Shown here: positions 27,055-36,778 of the stretch, piece after piece | Layout: each line of letters starts with the position of its first letter | How positions within the stretch are numbered: the stretch's first letter is position 1 | Assembly (NCBI RefSeq): GCF_022447245.1 | Contig: NZ_JAKVBC010000031.1 | Coordinates: forward strand, 1-64,000 | Source of the DNA: Kordia sp. | GTDB taxonomy: Bacteria > Bacteroidota > Bacteroidia > Flavobacteriales > Flavobacteriaceae | Length of the DNA: 64,000 nt | Direction of reading: 5' to 3' | Translations under genes and position numbers: made by a program | Notes under the pieces: generated by a model | Told to the model about the DNA's origin: nothing | Database searches by the model: none | The model's input: the letters and a program-made list of their open reading frames with translations, nothing else

Positions 27055-28607
27055 AGTCCAATAATTGCTGCTTCGGCACAACGCTCACCATCCATAGCTG
27101 CAGAAACAATTCCACCAGCATAACCACCACCTTCTCCACAAGGAAATAATCCTGTCACTTCTGGATGCTCTAAGTTTTCTTTTCTAGGAATGTTGACAGG
27201 TGAAGATGTACGTGATTCCACGCCAACAATATTCGCTTGGTCTGTGTAATATCCGTTCATTTTTTGTCCAAACGCAGCAAATCCTTTTCGTAAACGGCCT
27301 CCAATAGCTTTGGGTAGTAATGAATGTAATGGCGAAGATTTTAAACCAGGTTGATAGGAAGTTGGATTCAAATCCGTTGATAATCTTCCTTCCACAAAAT
27401 CTGTCAATCGTTGTGCAGGTGCTACTTGACTCCTACCTCCTGCCGTAAATGACAAACGTTCCAAATCTTTTTGAAATTCCAGACCTTTTAATACACCATG
27501 TTGTTCATATTTGAATAAATCTTTCTCTGCATTGATCTCTACGACAATTCCAGAATTGGCAAATTTATTATTACGTCTTGATGGTGACATTCCGTTGACT
27601 ACAACTTCTCCATTCGCAGTTGCCGCTGGCACGATAAATCCTCCCGGACACATACAAAATGAATACACTCCACGATCGCGCACTTGATGCACCAAACTAT
27701 ACGCAGCAGCTGGTAACAGTTCATTACGCTCACCTGTACAATGATATTGAATATTATCTATGATTTCTTGTGGATGTTCCACACGAACTCCCATAGCAAA
27801 TGATTTTGCTTTTAAAGCTACTTCTTTTTTATGCAATAGCTCATAAATATCTCGGGCTGAATGTCCTGTGGCTAAAATCACGCGGTTTACTGACATTTCA
27901 CGTCCATCAAGTAATTGTATCGCTCGTATTTTATCTTCCTTAATGATCAAATCAGTTACACGTGTTTCAAAATGTACTTCTCCCCCATATTTTATAATAG
28001 TTTCACGAATATTTTTGACAACATTAGGTAATTTATTTGTTCCAATATGCGGATGCGCATCTACTAAAATTTGATCCGTAGCACCATGATATACTAGATT
28101 TTCAAAGATTCTGCGTACATCGCCACGTTTCAAACTTCGTGTATACAGTTTTCCATCAGAATAGGTCCCTGCACCACCTTCCCCAAAACAATAATTAGAA
28201 TCTTCATTCACAAAATGTTCTTGGTTAATGGCTCGTAAATCACGACGACGTTCTTGCACTTTCTTTCCACGTTCTAATACTACAGGTTTATAACCCAATT
28301 CTACACAACGCAATGCAGCATACATTCCTGCAGGTCCAAAACCTACAATATGAATTTCTTTGGCATTAGACACATCTTTATAATCAAATTTATATTCGCT
28401 AGCTTCAGGAAGTGCTTCATTAATATACACCGCGACTTTATAGTTAAAAATAATCAATGGTTTACGTGCATCAATTGATTTTCGCAGTACTTTTATTCCC
28501 GTGATACCATCTGCCAATGCGCCAAGTTTTTGCTTGGTTTTTTGTAGCAAAATATCTTCAATTCTTTCTTCCTCTAGCGTAATGCGTATTTGGATTTCTT
28601 TGATCAT
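27051..28607 (-). CDS. FAD-dependent dehydrogenase (COG2509-like)
   Basis: 518 residues. An N-terminal ferredoxin-fold-like segment (1-80) is followed by a Rossmann FAD motif (IVGFGPAGMYAALRCVELG, about 87-105). Further blocks typical of this NAD(FAD)-utilising dehydrogenase family are NYCFGEGGAGTYSDGKLYTR, VILATGHSARD, CMCPGGFIVPAATANGEVVVNGMS and a final GLFPCGEGGGYAGGIVSAA. Cytoplasmic; the physiological substrate is unknown despite wide distribution. Length is normal and no motif is missing. A near-match -7 element (TACCTTCG) lies just upstream. Convergent with the repeat region downstream. Confidence 0.9.
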   Translation of the reverse strand: MIKEIQIRITLEEERIEDILLQKTKQKLGALADGITGIKVLRKSIDARKPLIIFNYKVAVYINEALPEASEYKFDYKDVSNAKEIHIVGFGPAGMYAALRCVELGYKPVVLERGKKVQERRRDLRAINQEHFVNEDSNYCFGEGGAGTYSDGKLYTRSLKRGDVRRIFENLVYHGATDQILVDAHPHIGTNKLPNVVKNIRETIIKYGGEVHFETRVTDLIIKEDKIRAIQLLDGREMSVNRVILATGHSARDIYELLHKKEVALKAKSFAMGVRVEHPQEIIDNIQYHCTGERNELLPAAAYSLVHQVRDRGVYSFCMCPGGFIVPAATANGEVVVNGMSPSRRNNKFANSGIVVEINAEKDLFKYEQHGVLKGLEFQKDLERLSFTAGGRSQVAPAQRLTDFVEGRLSTDLNPTSYQPGLKSSPLHSLLPKAIGGRLRKGFAAFGQKMNGYYTDQANIVGVESRTSSPVNIPRKENLEHPEVTGLFPCGEGGGYAGGIVSAAMDGERCAEAAIIGL

Positions 28608-28754
28608 GCTGCGAAGGTATTAAATTTATTGAGAGTTGGTTAATGCTTATTTTAACATTCATTATGAAAAAGCACATTGCGCATATATATTCTTTAGTTT
28701 ACATTTATACAGCATAAAAAAATCTCGATTTCACATATACTCCAAAACATTCGT

Positions 28755-29897
28755 ATGAAAAACTGCCCAACGAAACTATTATTTATTTTTATTACCTGTG
28801 CATTTCTGAGCACAATATCACTCGCACAAAAAAATGACTCTCATATTACTATTGGAAAAAAGCATATTATTAACTCATCTGTCTTACAGGAGGAAAGAGT
28901 AATTCAAATATACACTCCTGATGGATACTCAGAATCAACACAAAAATATCCTGTATTATATATTTTAGATGGACAACAATATTTTTTAAGTGGTGTTGGT
29001 TTGCTAAAATCGATGCGTACACCGCGTGCTATTCCAGAAATGATTATAGTAGGTATCAGTGATAACGAAGCATCCAGATGGACTTGGTTTGCAGATAAAA
29101 AAGAGAAATTCTCAAGTTTTTTGATAGATGAACTTATTCCTTTTATCAACTCAAACTACAGAACTAATAAAGAATGTATCATTTTTGGATGGGAAGGCGC
29201 AGCTTATTATGCCAGTGAATTGCTCTTAAAGCATCCTGAGGTCTTTAATGGAGCTATCTTAAGTAATGGAGGTTATGCTTCTAAGGATATGCTAAACGCT
29301 TTTGACGCCAATAAAGCTAAGTATTTATACATGGCGAATTCAAAAAGGGATATTTATAATATAAGTTATACTCAGGAATTCCATGAAACTTTGAAAAAAC
29401 ATAGTCCTGAACATCTTATTTGGAAGTATGATTTGTTCAATGATGAAATACATGAAAGTCTTGCGCATTTGGCTTTATACAAAGGATTAAAATTTTATTA
29501 TCACAACTACAATTCGCTCGTTTTTGAAAGTATACAACAATATATTGATTTGGGCGAAATGGACTACTTGAAGACTTATTTTAAAGAACGAGGAAAACGG
29601 TTTGGCTTCGACAGCAGTATAGATAATAGCACAAAAAACTCTTTAATTTGGTTGGCTTGGAACAGAGATAATTTTGAGTATTTTAAATTCTTTGTGAATG
29701 AATTCAAAGATGTTTTAAAAACGAAAAGATATGATTCTGCATATTGGCAGTATCGTTTTGGACAATTCTATCTAAAGCATAAAGACTATACTAATGCAAT
29801 AAAATATTTTAATGCTGGACTTACCAAATACCCAAACTCAAGATTTGAAAAGCAGATGAAGGAAGGATTGATTGAAGCAAAAAGTAAGAAAGCATAA
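28755..29897 (+). CDS. Secreted esterase-fold protein with altered nucleophile elbow
   Basis: 380 residues: signal peptide (FIFITCAFLSTISLAQ), an alpha/beta hydrolase domain of the esterase D / PF00756 type (about 30-255; VIQIYTPDGY, YPVLYILDGQQYF, MIIVGISDNE) and a TPR-like C-terminus (YWQYRFGQFYLKHKDYTNAIKYFNAGL). In this family the elbow should read GxSxG. Here it is GWEGA at 145-149, with Glu147 in place of the catalytic Ser, while the DEIHES His region (His233) is retained. So hydrolysis by the usual mechanism looks impossible; it may be a binding protein. Followed by decayed DNA. Confidence 0.75.
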   Translation: MKNCPTKLLFIFITCAFLSTISLAQKNDSHITIGKKHIINSSVLQEERVIQIYTPDGYSESTQKYPVLYILDGQQYFLSGVGLLKSMRTPRAIPEMIIVGISDNEASRWTWFADKKEKFSSFLIDELIPFINSNYRTNKECIIFGWEGAAYYASELLLKHPEVFNGAILSNGGYASKDMLNAFDANKAKYLYMANSKRDIYNISYTQEFHETLKKHSPEHLIWKYDLFNDEIHESLAHLALYKGLKFYYHNYNSLVFESIQQYIDLGEMDYLKTYFKERGKRFGFDSSIDNSTKNSLIWLAWNRDNFEYFKFFVNEFKDVLKTKRYDSAYWQYRFGQFYLKHKDYTNAIKYFNAGLTKYPNSRFEKQMKEGLIEAKSKKA

Positions 29898-30096
29898 TCT
29901 ACCAAAAACAAAAAGTATAAAAACGATATGCTATTAATTCTAACAAATAACTGAGTTTCTTTACATATATAATTCAAAACCACTCTTTTGATTTCACCAA
30001 AATCTTAAGTACCATACAGTAGAATTTAACATATGAAAAAAATCAAGTGTAAATAATAAAGAAATACTTCACAATACCATACGGAATTTTACATAT

Positions 30097-30483
30097 AGAG
30101 AATCATTTGATTTAATACGACACGATGATGACCTAAAATTTGAATTAGGAACTTTAAGGTTTTTTCATAAGAACATGATCAAAAATACGAGAATAAAGTT
30201 GCTAATGAGTTGAATAAATTGATCAAAATGGTGGAAGAAGCTTTATAAACGTTACATAATCAAAAAAGTTAATACAGATTTACATCCCATAAAAAAACAC
30301 AAACAGCATCTGTACGGCTTACCATGATTTGCGTTATTGTTGAAATCATAATCCCGATTTTTTCATAAATCTCCTAATGTATTGGTTGTAATTCCAGATG
30401 CACCTGCTATTGGAGGTTTGATTGGAACTATTACAGATAAAAAAAGAATACAACATAAAAATTCGCACGAACAAGAATCTTAA
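30097..30483 (+). other. Degenerate coding remnants
   Basis: Plus-strand protein-like pieces in changing frames: RESFDLIRHDDDLKFELGTL, then YENKVANELNKLIKMVEEAL ending TAA 30248, then SPNVLVVIPDAPAIGGLIGT to TAA 30483. Stops separate them. They look like one or two small decayed genes of unknown family. The rest of the 0.6-kb gap between 29897 and 30504 shows no feature. Confidence 0.4.
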
Positions 30484-30503
30484 AATAGTATGCTACAAAA
30501 CTC

Positions 30504-31598
30504 TTAATACCAGTCTTTTACCAAAAAAAACTGTTTCCAAAATTCCGAATCCTTCCAGCGTGTTTCTTGTCGATACAAATTGTTTTTAGAAATTAGATAT
30601 TGCTGATATATAGTCTGCATTGCTTCTCCATATTCTGCAAACACATCTGGATCCGCTTCTGATAATTTCTTTTCTATGGTTTCTGTTGCTCTCGCTGCTG
30701 TATAGATAGCATTTGTGATTCCATGTGAAGACAACGGATCAAAGGACATGGCAGCATCACCAAGTGCCAACCAATTGCTTCCTGAAATCCGTTTGGCTAC
30801 AGAAGAGTTTGCATTGCCTCCTTTGAATTTAGCTTGATTGACTTGTGCTATGAAATCTTTTAAATAGATCGTTTCTGATAAAGCAGATTTACATTGCGAA
30901 ATATCTTTAAGTTTGGACAAGATTTCGTGTCCTTTATTTGTATACATTGTACAGATATTCTCCGTTTCATTCAATGCAGAAACAATTCCCCAACCTTGTT
31001 CAAAACTTTCTACATATACTTCATGTGTCAATTTTGGATGTTTGATTTTTGGTACGTGACAACTTACAGCGACCAATTCATCATGTATTTCACTATCAAC
31101 TTTTAGTTTTTGTAATACTGCTCGATTTCTCCCTGTAGCATCAACAAGAATTTGTCCTTGTACCATTTTTACGCCATCATTTTTAGCCAAAACAACCGTA
31201 TTTCCATGTGCTTCATGAATAATTTCAAAACCTTTTGTATACGAAACCATATCATCGCGAATCAAGTCTCGCATATACTCTAAGGTTTGATACTTATTGA
31301 TCTTCAAACCATTCTTAAATGGATTGTGATGGTAAAAATTGATATCTGTTACTCGCGAACTTCCCCACATGGAATGATATCCATAGGTTTTTCGATACGC
31401 ATTCTCTTCAAAAGTGTTTAACAACTGTAACTTCTGTAAGAAAGGCATTGCCGAAGGTGGAAGCGTTTCTCCTAGTGCAAAAGGTGGCTTCTCTCCTTTT
31501 CTATGTAACAGTGAAAACGATATTCCTTTACGTTGCAAAAGCACTGCCAGCGTTATGCCAGCAATGCCGTTGCCTATTATAATTACTTCTTTTCGCAT
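30504..31598 (-). CDS. LodB-like flavoprotein (quinoprotein maturation)
   Basis: 364 residues. N-terminal FAD-binding motif IIIGNGIAGITLAVLLQRKG (about 6-25), conserved GETLPPSAMPFLQKL stretch as in tryptophan-halogenase-like and LodB flavoproteins, then ILVDATGRNRAVLQKL and the second FAD motif WLALGDAAMSFDPLSSHGI (about 276-294). In Marinomonas, LodB is needed to form the cysteine tryptophylquinone cofactor of LodA. Its gene lies 174 bp downstream of a LodA-like gene on the same strand, the standard arrangement. A stand-alone halogenase is less likely given this context. Confidence 0.85.
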   Translation of the reverse strand: MRKEVIIIGNGIAGITLAVLLQRKGISFSLLHRKGEKPPFALGETLPPSAMPFLQKLQLLNTFEENAYRKTYGYHSMWGSSRVTDINFYHHNPFKNGLKINKYQTLEYMRDLIRDDMVSYTKGFEIIHEAHGNTVVLAKNDGVKMVQGQILVDATGRNRAVLQKLKVDSEIHDELVAVSCHVPKIKHPKLTHEVYVESFEQGWGIVSALNETENICTMYTNKGHEILSKLKDISQCKSALSETIYLKDFIAQVNQAKFKGGNANSSVAKRISGSNWLALGDAAMSFDPLSSHGITNAIYTAARATETIEKKLSEADPDVFAEYGEAMQTIYQQYLISKNNLYRQETRWKDSEFWKQFFLVKDWY

Positions 31599-31772
31599 GT
31601 AATTTTATGACGAATTTGTTATAAAAATCAAACTAAGGCTCTATCTATGAAACGTCTTTGCGTGGAAGTATGATAAAGCAATCTGTGACTTCAAAAAGCA
31701 GATAAATTTCATTATCAAACAGATTACTAAGTCGCAAGCTTCTCGGAATGACTTTCACAAAAGAATTACGGT

Positions 31773-33890
31773 CTAATGTTTCTTCATATCTTTAGAATCA
31801 TACGCTACATATAAAAGTTTTGGAATGCCATCAATATCTTCTTCTAGCCACCTTCCGGTAACTACACCAATATCTTTCCACTGATATACCATATTGATCA
31901 AGCCATTCATATAGCCTCCTTCTGCATGATATCCAATAAATCCAGTATCTGCAGTATGCAACCAAGCCAAACGATTGGCATAAATATTACGCTTAGTATC
32001 CGGTAAAATATTTGGATCTTTTAGTTTTTCAAAACTCGCAGCTGGCAAAACAAACACTGGTAAGTTTGCTGCCCACCAAGACGGTACTGGATATTGTTCT
32101 TCCACATATACTGCCTGACAACTTCCTGCGTCTGACTGCCATGGAATTCCCATCCATTTGGTCATATCTCCTGGTGTAACTTTCCAAAACCAAGCATCTT
32201 CACTGCCAGGTATCATAGATTTACGTACATCATCAGAAGTCATAGAGAAACCAAAATTGTTATAAAATATTTCTTCTTGTTCTTCTCTAGAAGCTACATT
32301 TAATCGAACTTCACGTAAGCCATAAGCTCCTATTCTATATTCAGCATTATCAACAATTAACTTATAGGTTTCTGAGTTCTCGGAATATAACTGATTGTGA
32401 CGCATTGGCCAGGTCAATTCTACTCCAGGATGGAATCCTCCACCGTATAAAGTTTCTAAAACTGCTCTAGTCATCAATAACGGCTTGCGTGCTTCATCTC
32501 TTGCAGATTCTAAAAATCGCTCACGATAGAATTCTCCCATTTGATCCATATTTTCAAAATGGAAACTATCTGGAGTATAAAAATTACCATCGCGCCATTG
32601 TCTGAGTTGTTCATAAATCATTGGCGGAATGGCAAACCATTGTGCTGGACTTCCTGGATAATCAATCGCATCTCCTGGATAATATGGTAACTTTAACTCT
32701 TCTGTTCCACTACTACGATTGACTAAATCTGTTTTGTTTTTACTTGGAATAATAGGTTCGTTTGACATATTATATGCAGGATTACGGAACATATTAAAAA
32801 TGCGTTCACGTACCGCATCTGCTTCTGCTTTTGGTTCTTTTTGATAGATATATTTAAATTGATCTTTGGCGATTAATTCATCAATTGTTTCTTTGAAAGA
32901 TGGCGCTAAAAAGTCTCCTAAGTTTACCCATTGCATTCTATATAAACGATACATCATTGGGAAAACCGTTGCCAATTCTGGTTGATGGTATTCATCAGCT
33001 GCACCCGTAATTAAATCAAACATTGTTGAAATTGGTTGAATTTGTGGTGCATAATCTGGTGGTGCAGACGCTACCCAAGCTGAAGATTTTGCATCGTCTA
33101 AACGATATAATTCTCCTGTATCTCTTCTACGAATGTTTGCAGTTACTCTTCCATCACAAATATCATCATACCAATTGGAATTATCTGCGAAATCTGTATT
33201 TAAGTCAGACGGATTCAATGCTGCAGAAATTCCGTCTGCTCCATAAAATATCATTGTTCCATCATCGTCAAATTCAACTGTCCCAAGATTCACGTCTTTA
33301 GCATCAACTTTCATCAATTTTGCCAACATACTCACTCCATCCTTTGAAAATCTTGAAGAAGGAAATTGCCCTCTGATTTCTTTGTGTTTTTCACCTTCAT
33401 GAACACTTACCATTCCTGGATGATTTACCAAGTCTTTACGATAATTATAACCATTCGGCACACGCAATCCTTGATCTAACACATTTGGGTTTCTATATTC
33501 TGCGCTAATGCCTGGAGCCAATTTATCTTTTGCAAAATTTGGTGATAAATTTTGATGATCTTCTATCATTACAGATAAGTCTAAACTGTTGTTGAAGTCG
33601 TACCAAAACGGTTTTTTATTGGCAACTTCCACTGACCATTCAATTTCGTAATCATCCGTATTAATTTGACGAAATGGATTTCCGTTTTCATCACATTCAT
33701 AAATATAGAAACGTTGTGCTTGCTTCTTTAAACGCCCATCTTCTGTAAGATAATTTTGTTCTGTTTCGTATAAGTTTGCCCAAGGGATTTCTGGACTAAA
33801 AATTACATCTTCTTTCCTTGCAGGACCATTTCCAAGTCGCGCAATTCCTATAGAAGGATAAATTCTAAATTTTGGATTTGAGTTTGCCAT
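31773..33890 (-). CDS. LodA/GoxA-like cysteine tryptophylquinone oxidase
   Basis: 705 residues, no signal peptide. IYPSIGIARLGNGPA at the N-terminus is the hallmark of LodA/CtdP proteins. LodA oxidises L-lysine and GoxA oxidises glycine, releasing H2O2, which is antibacterial. The cofactor is built from one Cys and one Trp: candidates are Cys591 in SDAGSCQAV and Trp671 in QWKDIGVV, the latter matching the W-x-x-[LI]-G-[FV]-V pattern I recall for the family. Other conserved stretches are LARLMKVDAKD-like, WWAANLPVFVLP and GGFHPGVELTWP. Substrate cannot be told from sequence. The LodB-like partner lies downstream. Confidence 0.85.
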   Translation of the reverse strand: MANSNPKFRIYPSIGIARLGNGPARKEDVIFSPEIPWANLYETEQNYLTEDGRLKKQAQRFYIYECDENGNPFRQINTDDYEIEWSVEVANKKPFWYDFNNSLDLSVMIEDHQNLSPNFAKDKLAPGISAEYRNPNVLDQGLRVPNGYNYRKDLVNHPGMVSVHEGEKHKEIRGQFPSSRFSKDGVSMLAKLMKVDAKDVNLGTVEFDDDGTMIFYGADGISAALNPSDLNTDFADNSNWYDDICDGRVTANIRRRDTGELYRLDDAKSSAWVASAPPDYAPQIQPISTMFDLITGAADEYHQPELATVFPMMYRLYRMQWVNLGDFLAPSFKETIDELIAKDQFKYIYQKEPKAEADAVRERIFNMFRNPAYNMSNEPIIPSKNKTDLVNRSSGTEELKLPYYPGDAIDYPGSPAQWFAIPPMIYEQLRQWRDGNFYTPDSFHFENMDQMGEFYRERFLESARDEARKPLLMTRAVLETLYGGGFHPGVELTWPMRHNQLYSENSETYKLIVDNAEYRIGAYGLREVRLNVASREEQEEIFYNNFGFSMTSDDVRKSMIPGSEDAWFWKVTPGDMTKWMGIPWQSDAGSCQAVYVEEQYPVPSWWAANLPVFVLPAASFEKLKDPNILPDTKRNIYANRLAWLHTADTGFIGYHAEGGYMNGLINMVYQWKDIGVVTGRWLEEDIDGIPKLLYVAYDSKDMKKH

Positions 33891-34085
33891 CTGGTTGATT
33901 TTTTAAGTTGCTTAAAGATATCGGTCAAAGGCATTTTATACTAGCGTAATTTTACCTGTTTTTATAGTTTATGTATTTACATGCGTAAGGATCAATAACT
34001 ATAATAAGTGACAATCTGTCAATATTTGAAGTTTATGGGTTTAAGAGCTACGTTTTTAGAGTGTCTCATGGGGAAACCGTAAGTA

Positions 34086-34146
34086 ATAATAAAATACTGA
34101 TTTTATTATCACTATTTAATGTAAACTAATCATACTCCATGAGTAT
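34086..34146. repeat. Two inverted repeats upstream of the 34180 gene
   Basis: A 9-bp AT-only stem (34086-34094 with 34101-34109, 6-base loop) and a 6-bp stem ATACTC/GAGTAT (34132-34137 with 34141-34146, 3-base loop). Together with the start-codon palindrome they fill much of the 289-bp space between the quinoprotein gene and the next gene. Otherwise this gap shows nothing. Confidence 0.55.
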
Positions 34147-34161
34147 TGTCAATAAAAGGTA

Positions 34162-34184
34162 TTCATAGTTAAGTTAACTATGAA
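34162..34184. promoter_or_regulatory. Perfect 23-bp palindrome covering a start codon
   Basis: Two 11-bp arms (TTCATAGTTAA and its complement) around a single central G. The right arm contains ATG 34180. It could be an operator for a dimeric repressor, or an mRNA hairpin that hides the start codon. Confidence 0.6.
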
Positions 34185-34656
34185 AAAAGCAATCATTTTC
34201 ATCTCTCTTTTTATGTTCAGTCATAGTATATATGGACAATCTAGTGAAATAATAGCCACTGCATACAAACAGGTTTTTAGAATGAATAATACACGGGGAG
34301 AATGGCCAGATCATTGGACTACTTATGAATCTGAAGGAAGATCTAATCCTGTTATTCGCACAACAAAAATTAGTGGAGGATCTTCAGGATATATTTACAG
34401 ATTACAAATGTATATCAACAATATCGTACAAGCAGATTTTTATGTCACATATGATTCGCAAAAATCAGTTGAGATGAGAAAAGAATGGAATGATCATTAT
34501 GTTAACTGCTATAAAGGATCAGGTGGAGACTATGTTTTTACTCAAAAAGTTTCTCTTGAATCTATTTCGATAGATAATTCAGAATGGAAGTATAATGAAA
34601 ACTCTCAATTATATCTGATGATTTATTCAGAAGATTATTGCGTGGTTATAAGTTAA
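34180..34656 (+). CDS. Secreted protein of unknown function
   Basis: 158 residues. Signal peptide (AIIFISLFMFSHSIYGQ, cleavage near residue 20) followed by a compact beta-rich domain with many aromatic and Gly/Ser residues (GEWPDHWTTYESEGRSNP, GGSSGYIYRLQMYINN, NDHYVNCYKGSGGDYVF). Two Cys (about 112 and 154) may pair. No family recognised. Divergent from the LodA-like gene. Its start codon lies inside a perfect palindrome, which suggests tight control. Confidence 0.6.
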   Translation: MKKAIIFISLFMFSHSIYGQSSEIIATAYKQVFRMNNTRGEWPDHWTTYESEGRSNPVIRTTKISGGSSGYIYRLQMYINNIVQADFYVTYDSQKSVEMRKEWNDHYVNCYKGSGGDYVFTQKVSLESISIDNSEWKYNENSQLYLMIYSEDYCVVIS

Positions 34657-34826
34657 CTACTAATTATTTACACGATCTAATCTTATGTAGTATGTAGAAT
34701 GATTAAATAACGATATAATTATTATCACTCTTCAACTATACACAATATTAACATTGGTAAAAACGACAAGCCAAAATTAACACTTCTTTATAAACCTCAA
34801 CCTATGGTTAAATAAATATAAACGTT

Positions 34827-34834
34827 TATATTTG
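34827..34834 (+). promoter_or_regulatory. Candidate -7 element (TATATTTG)
   Basis: Exact TAnnTTTG match ending 18 bp before ATG 34853. It overlaps the in-frame TTG at 34832, which therefore cannot be the start if this promoter is used. Confidence 0.45.
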
Positions 34835-34852
34835 ACAAACGATTATTTAGGA

Positions 34853-36778
34853 ATGCAATTCAAACACCCAGAAGTACTTTACGCCTTATTATTACTCCTC
34901 ATTCCTATTCTAGTCCACCTATTTCAACTACGACGCTTTGAGAAAACAGCTTTTACAAATGTAAAGTTTCTACAAAATGTAATTTTACAAACTCGAAAAA
35001 GTTCTCAGTTAAAAAAATGGTTGATTCTTTGTGCGCGACTCTTAGCAATGGCAGGATTAGTATTTGCCTTTGCGCAACCGTATTTTGCAAATAGAGATAT
35101 TGTAAAAACGGAGAAAGAAACAGTGATTTATCTAGACAATTCGTTTAGCATGCAAAGCAAAGGAGAAAAGGGCGATTTGCTAAAACGTGCAGTTCAAGAG
35201 TTACTGAATACCGTTCCTGAAGATGAAGAAGTTTCTATTTTCACAAATACAGACACATATAAAAACACAACTGTTAAGAGTATTCGAAATGACTTGCTAC
35301 GTTTGGAATATTCGCATCAGCAAGAAGCCATTCCTGCAGTTTTATTGAAAGGACGTAAGTTGTTTTCAAAGCAAAAGAATTCAGTAAAGAATCTAATTTT
35401 AATCTCAGATTTTCAGCAAAACGGACAGCTTTCAACGCAAACAGACAGCACATTTACTACAAATTATATTCAACTGAAACCTGCAAATTCCAATAATATT
35501 GCTCTTGACAGTCTGTATATTGCTGAACAAGATGTAAATTCGGTAAAGATAGCTGTTGTCGTTAAAAACTCTGGTGTTCCTGTACAAGATGTGCCAGTTT
35601 CATTGTACGATGGAGGAAGCTTGATTGCCAAATCGTCGGTGAATTTAGATTCGCAAAAAAGTTCGGAAGTCAACTTTTCGATTCCTTCTAACAAAGTAAT
35701 TGAAGGAGAAATTCGTATCGATGACAACACACTACAATTTGACAATACGCTATTTTTCAACATCAATTCGCCAGAAAAAATTAATGTGCTTGCCGTAAAT
35801 GAAGCAGATGATGAATTCCTTAAAAAATTGTACACAGAAGACGAGTTTAACTTAGTTTCTACTCCATTAAATCAATTGAATTATAATGATATTGCCACAC
35901 AACAATTGATCATTTTGAATGAATTGAAAAACATTCCGAATCCATTGTTAACAGCATTGAGAAGTTTCAAACAAAATGGAGGTTCACTCGTCATCATTCC
36001 CGCCAAAGAAAGCAATCTAGCTAATTACAGTGAACTTTTAAAAAACAACAATTTCAGCTCTTTACAAGAAGTTAAGGAAGTTACAGAAAAGAAAATCACA
36101 AAGATCAACTTCTCGCATCCGTTATTTACAAATGTATTTGAAAAAGAAGTGACCAATTTCCAATACCCGAAAGTGAATCACTATTTCGGAATTGTGAGTA
36201 CTGCTGCTATATTACGATTTGAAAATAACTTGCCGTTTTTAATAGCGAATAACGAAACATACATGTTTACGGCGCCAATTAATACTGAAAATTCCAACTT
36301 TAAAAACTCGCCATTAATTGTTCCTATCTTATACAACATTGGGAAGAACAGTCTAAAATTGACCGACTTATATTATACCTTAGGAAGAGAAAATTCTTTT
36401 GATGTGCAAACTTCCCTTGGTCAAGATGCCGTTTTGACGATTGCCAAAGGAGAAGAAGAGTTTATTCCGCTACAGCGAACTACAAATACGAAAGTGCGTT
36501 TGACAACTGATGAATTTCCTTCAAACGCAGGAATTTATAGTATTAAAAATCAAAACACAGAATTACAGCAGATTAGCTATAATTTTGATCGAAAAGAAAG
36601 TACACTACAATACCATAATATTGCCAATTTATATCCTGAAAACACACATACAACTGTAGCGCAGTTTTTTGAAGATTTAAAAAATGAACAGTCCGTAGCT
36701 TCGCTTTGGAAATGGTTTATTATTTTTGCGCTAGTATTTTTAGGTATTGAAATTTTGATTTTAAAATTCGTTAAATGA
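34853..36778 (+). CDS. BatA/vWA-type inner-membrane protein
   Basis: 641 residues from ATG 34853. The N-terminus has the two-helix BatA/TIGR02226 signature (FKHPEVLYALLLLLIPILVHLFQLRRFEKTAF, then LLAMAGLVFAFAQPYF). A von Willebrand A-like domain follows (about 80-220), with VIYLDNSFSMQSKG as a DxSxS MIDAS motif. The large central periplasmic region is beta-rich and a final membrane helix (FIIFALVFLGIEILIL) precedes a KFVK tail. Such proteins are common in Bacteroidota envelopes with unclear role. The next gene starts inside its stop codon, so translation is probably coupled. Confidence 0.85.
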   Translation: MQFKHPEVLYALLLLLIPILVHLFQLRRFEKTAFTNVKFLQNVILQTRKSSQLKKWLILCARLLAMAGLVFAFAQPYFANRDIVKTEKETVIYLDNSFSMQSKGEKGDLLKRAVQELLNTVPEDEEVSIFTNTDTYKNTTVKSIRNDLLRLEYSHQQEAIPAVLLKGRKLFSKQKNSVKNLILISDFQQNGQLSTQTDSTFTTNYIQLKPANSNNIALDSLYIAEQDVNSVKIAVVVKNSGVPVQDVPVSLYDGGSLIAKSSVNLDSQKSSEVNFSIPSNKVIEGEIRIDDNTLQFDNTLFFNINSPEKINVLAVNEADDEFLKKLYTEDEFNLVSTPLNQLNYNDIATQQLIILNELKNIPNPLLTALRSFKQNGGSLVIIPAKESNLANYSELLKNNNFSSLQEVKEVTEKKITKINFSHPLFTNVFEKEVTNFQYPKVNHYFGIVSTAAILRFENNLPFLIANNETYMFTAPINTENSNFKNSPLIVPILYNIGKNSLKLTDLYYTLGRENSFDVQTSLGQDAVLTIAKGEEEFIPLQRTTNTKVRLTTDEFPSNAGIYSIKNQNTELQQISYNFDRKESTLQYHNIANLYPENTHTTVAQFFEDLKNEQSVASLWKWFIIFALVFLGIEILILKFVK

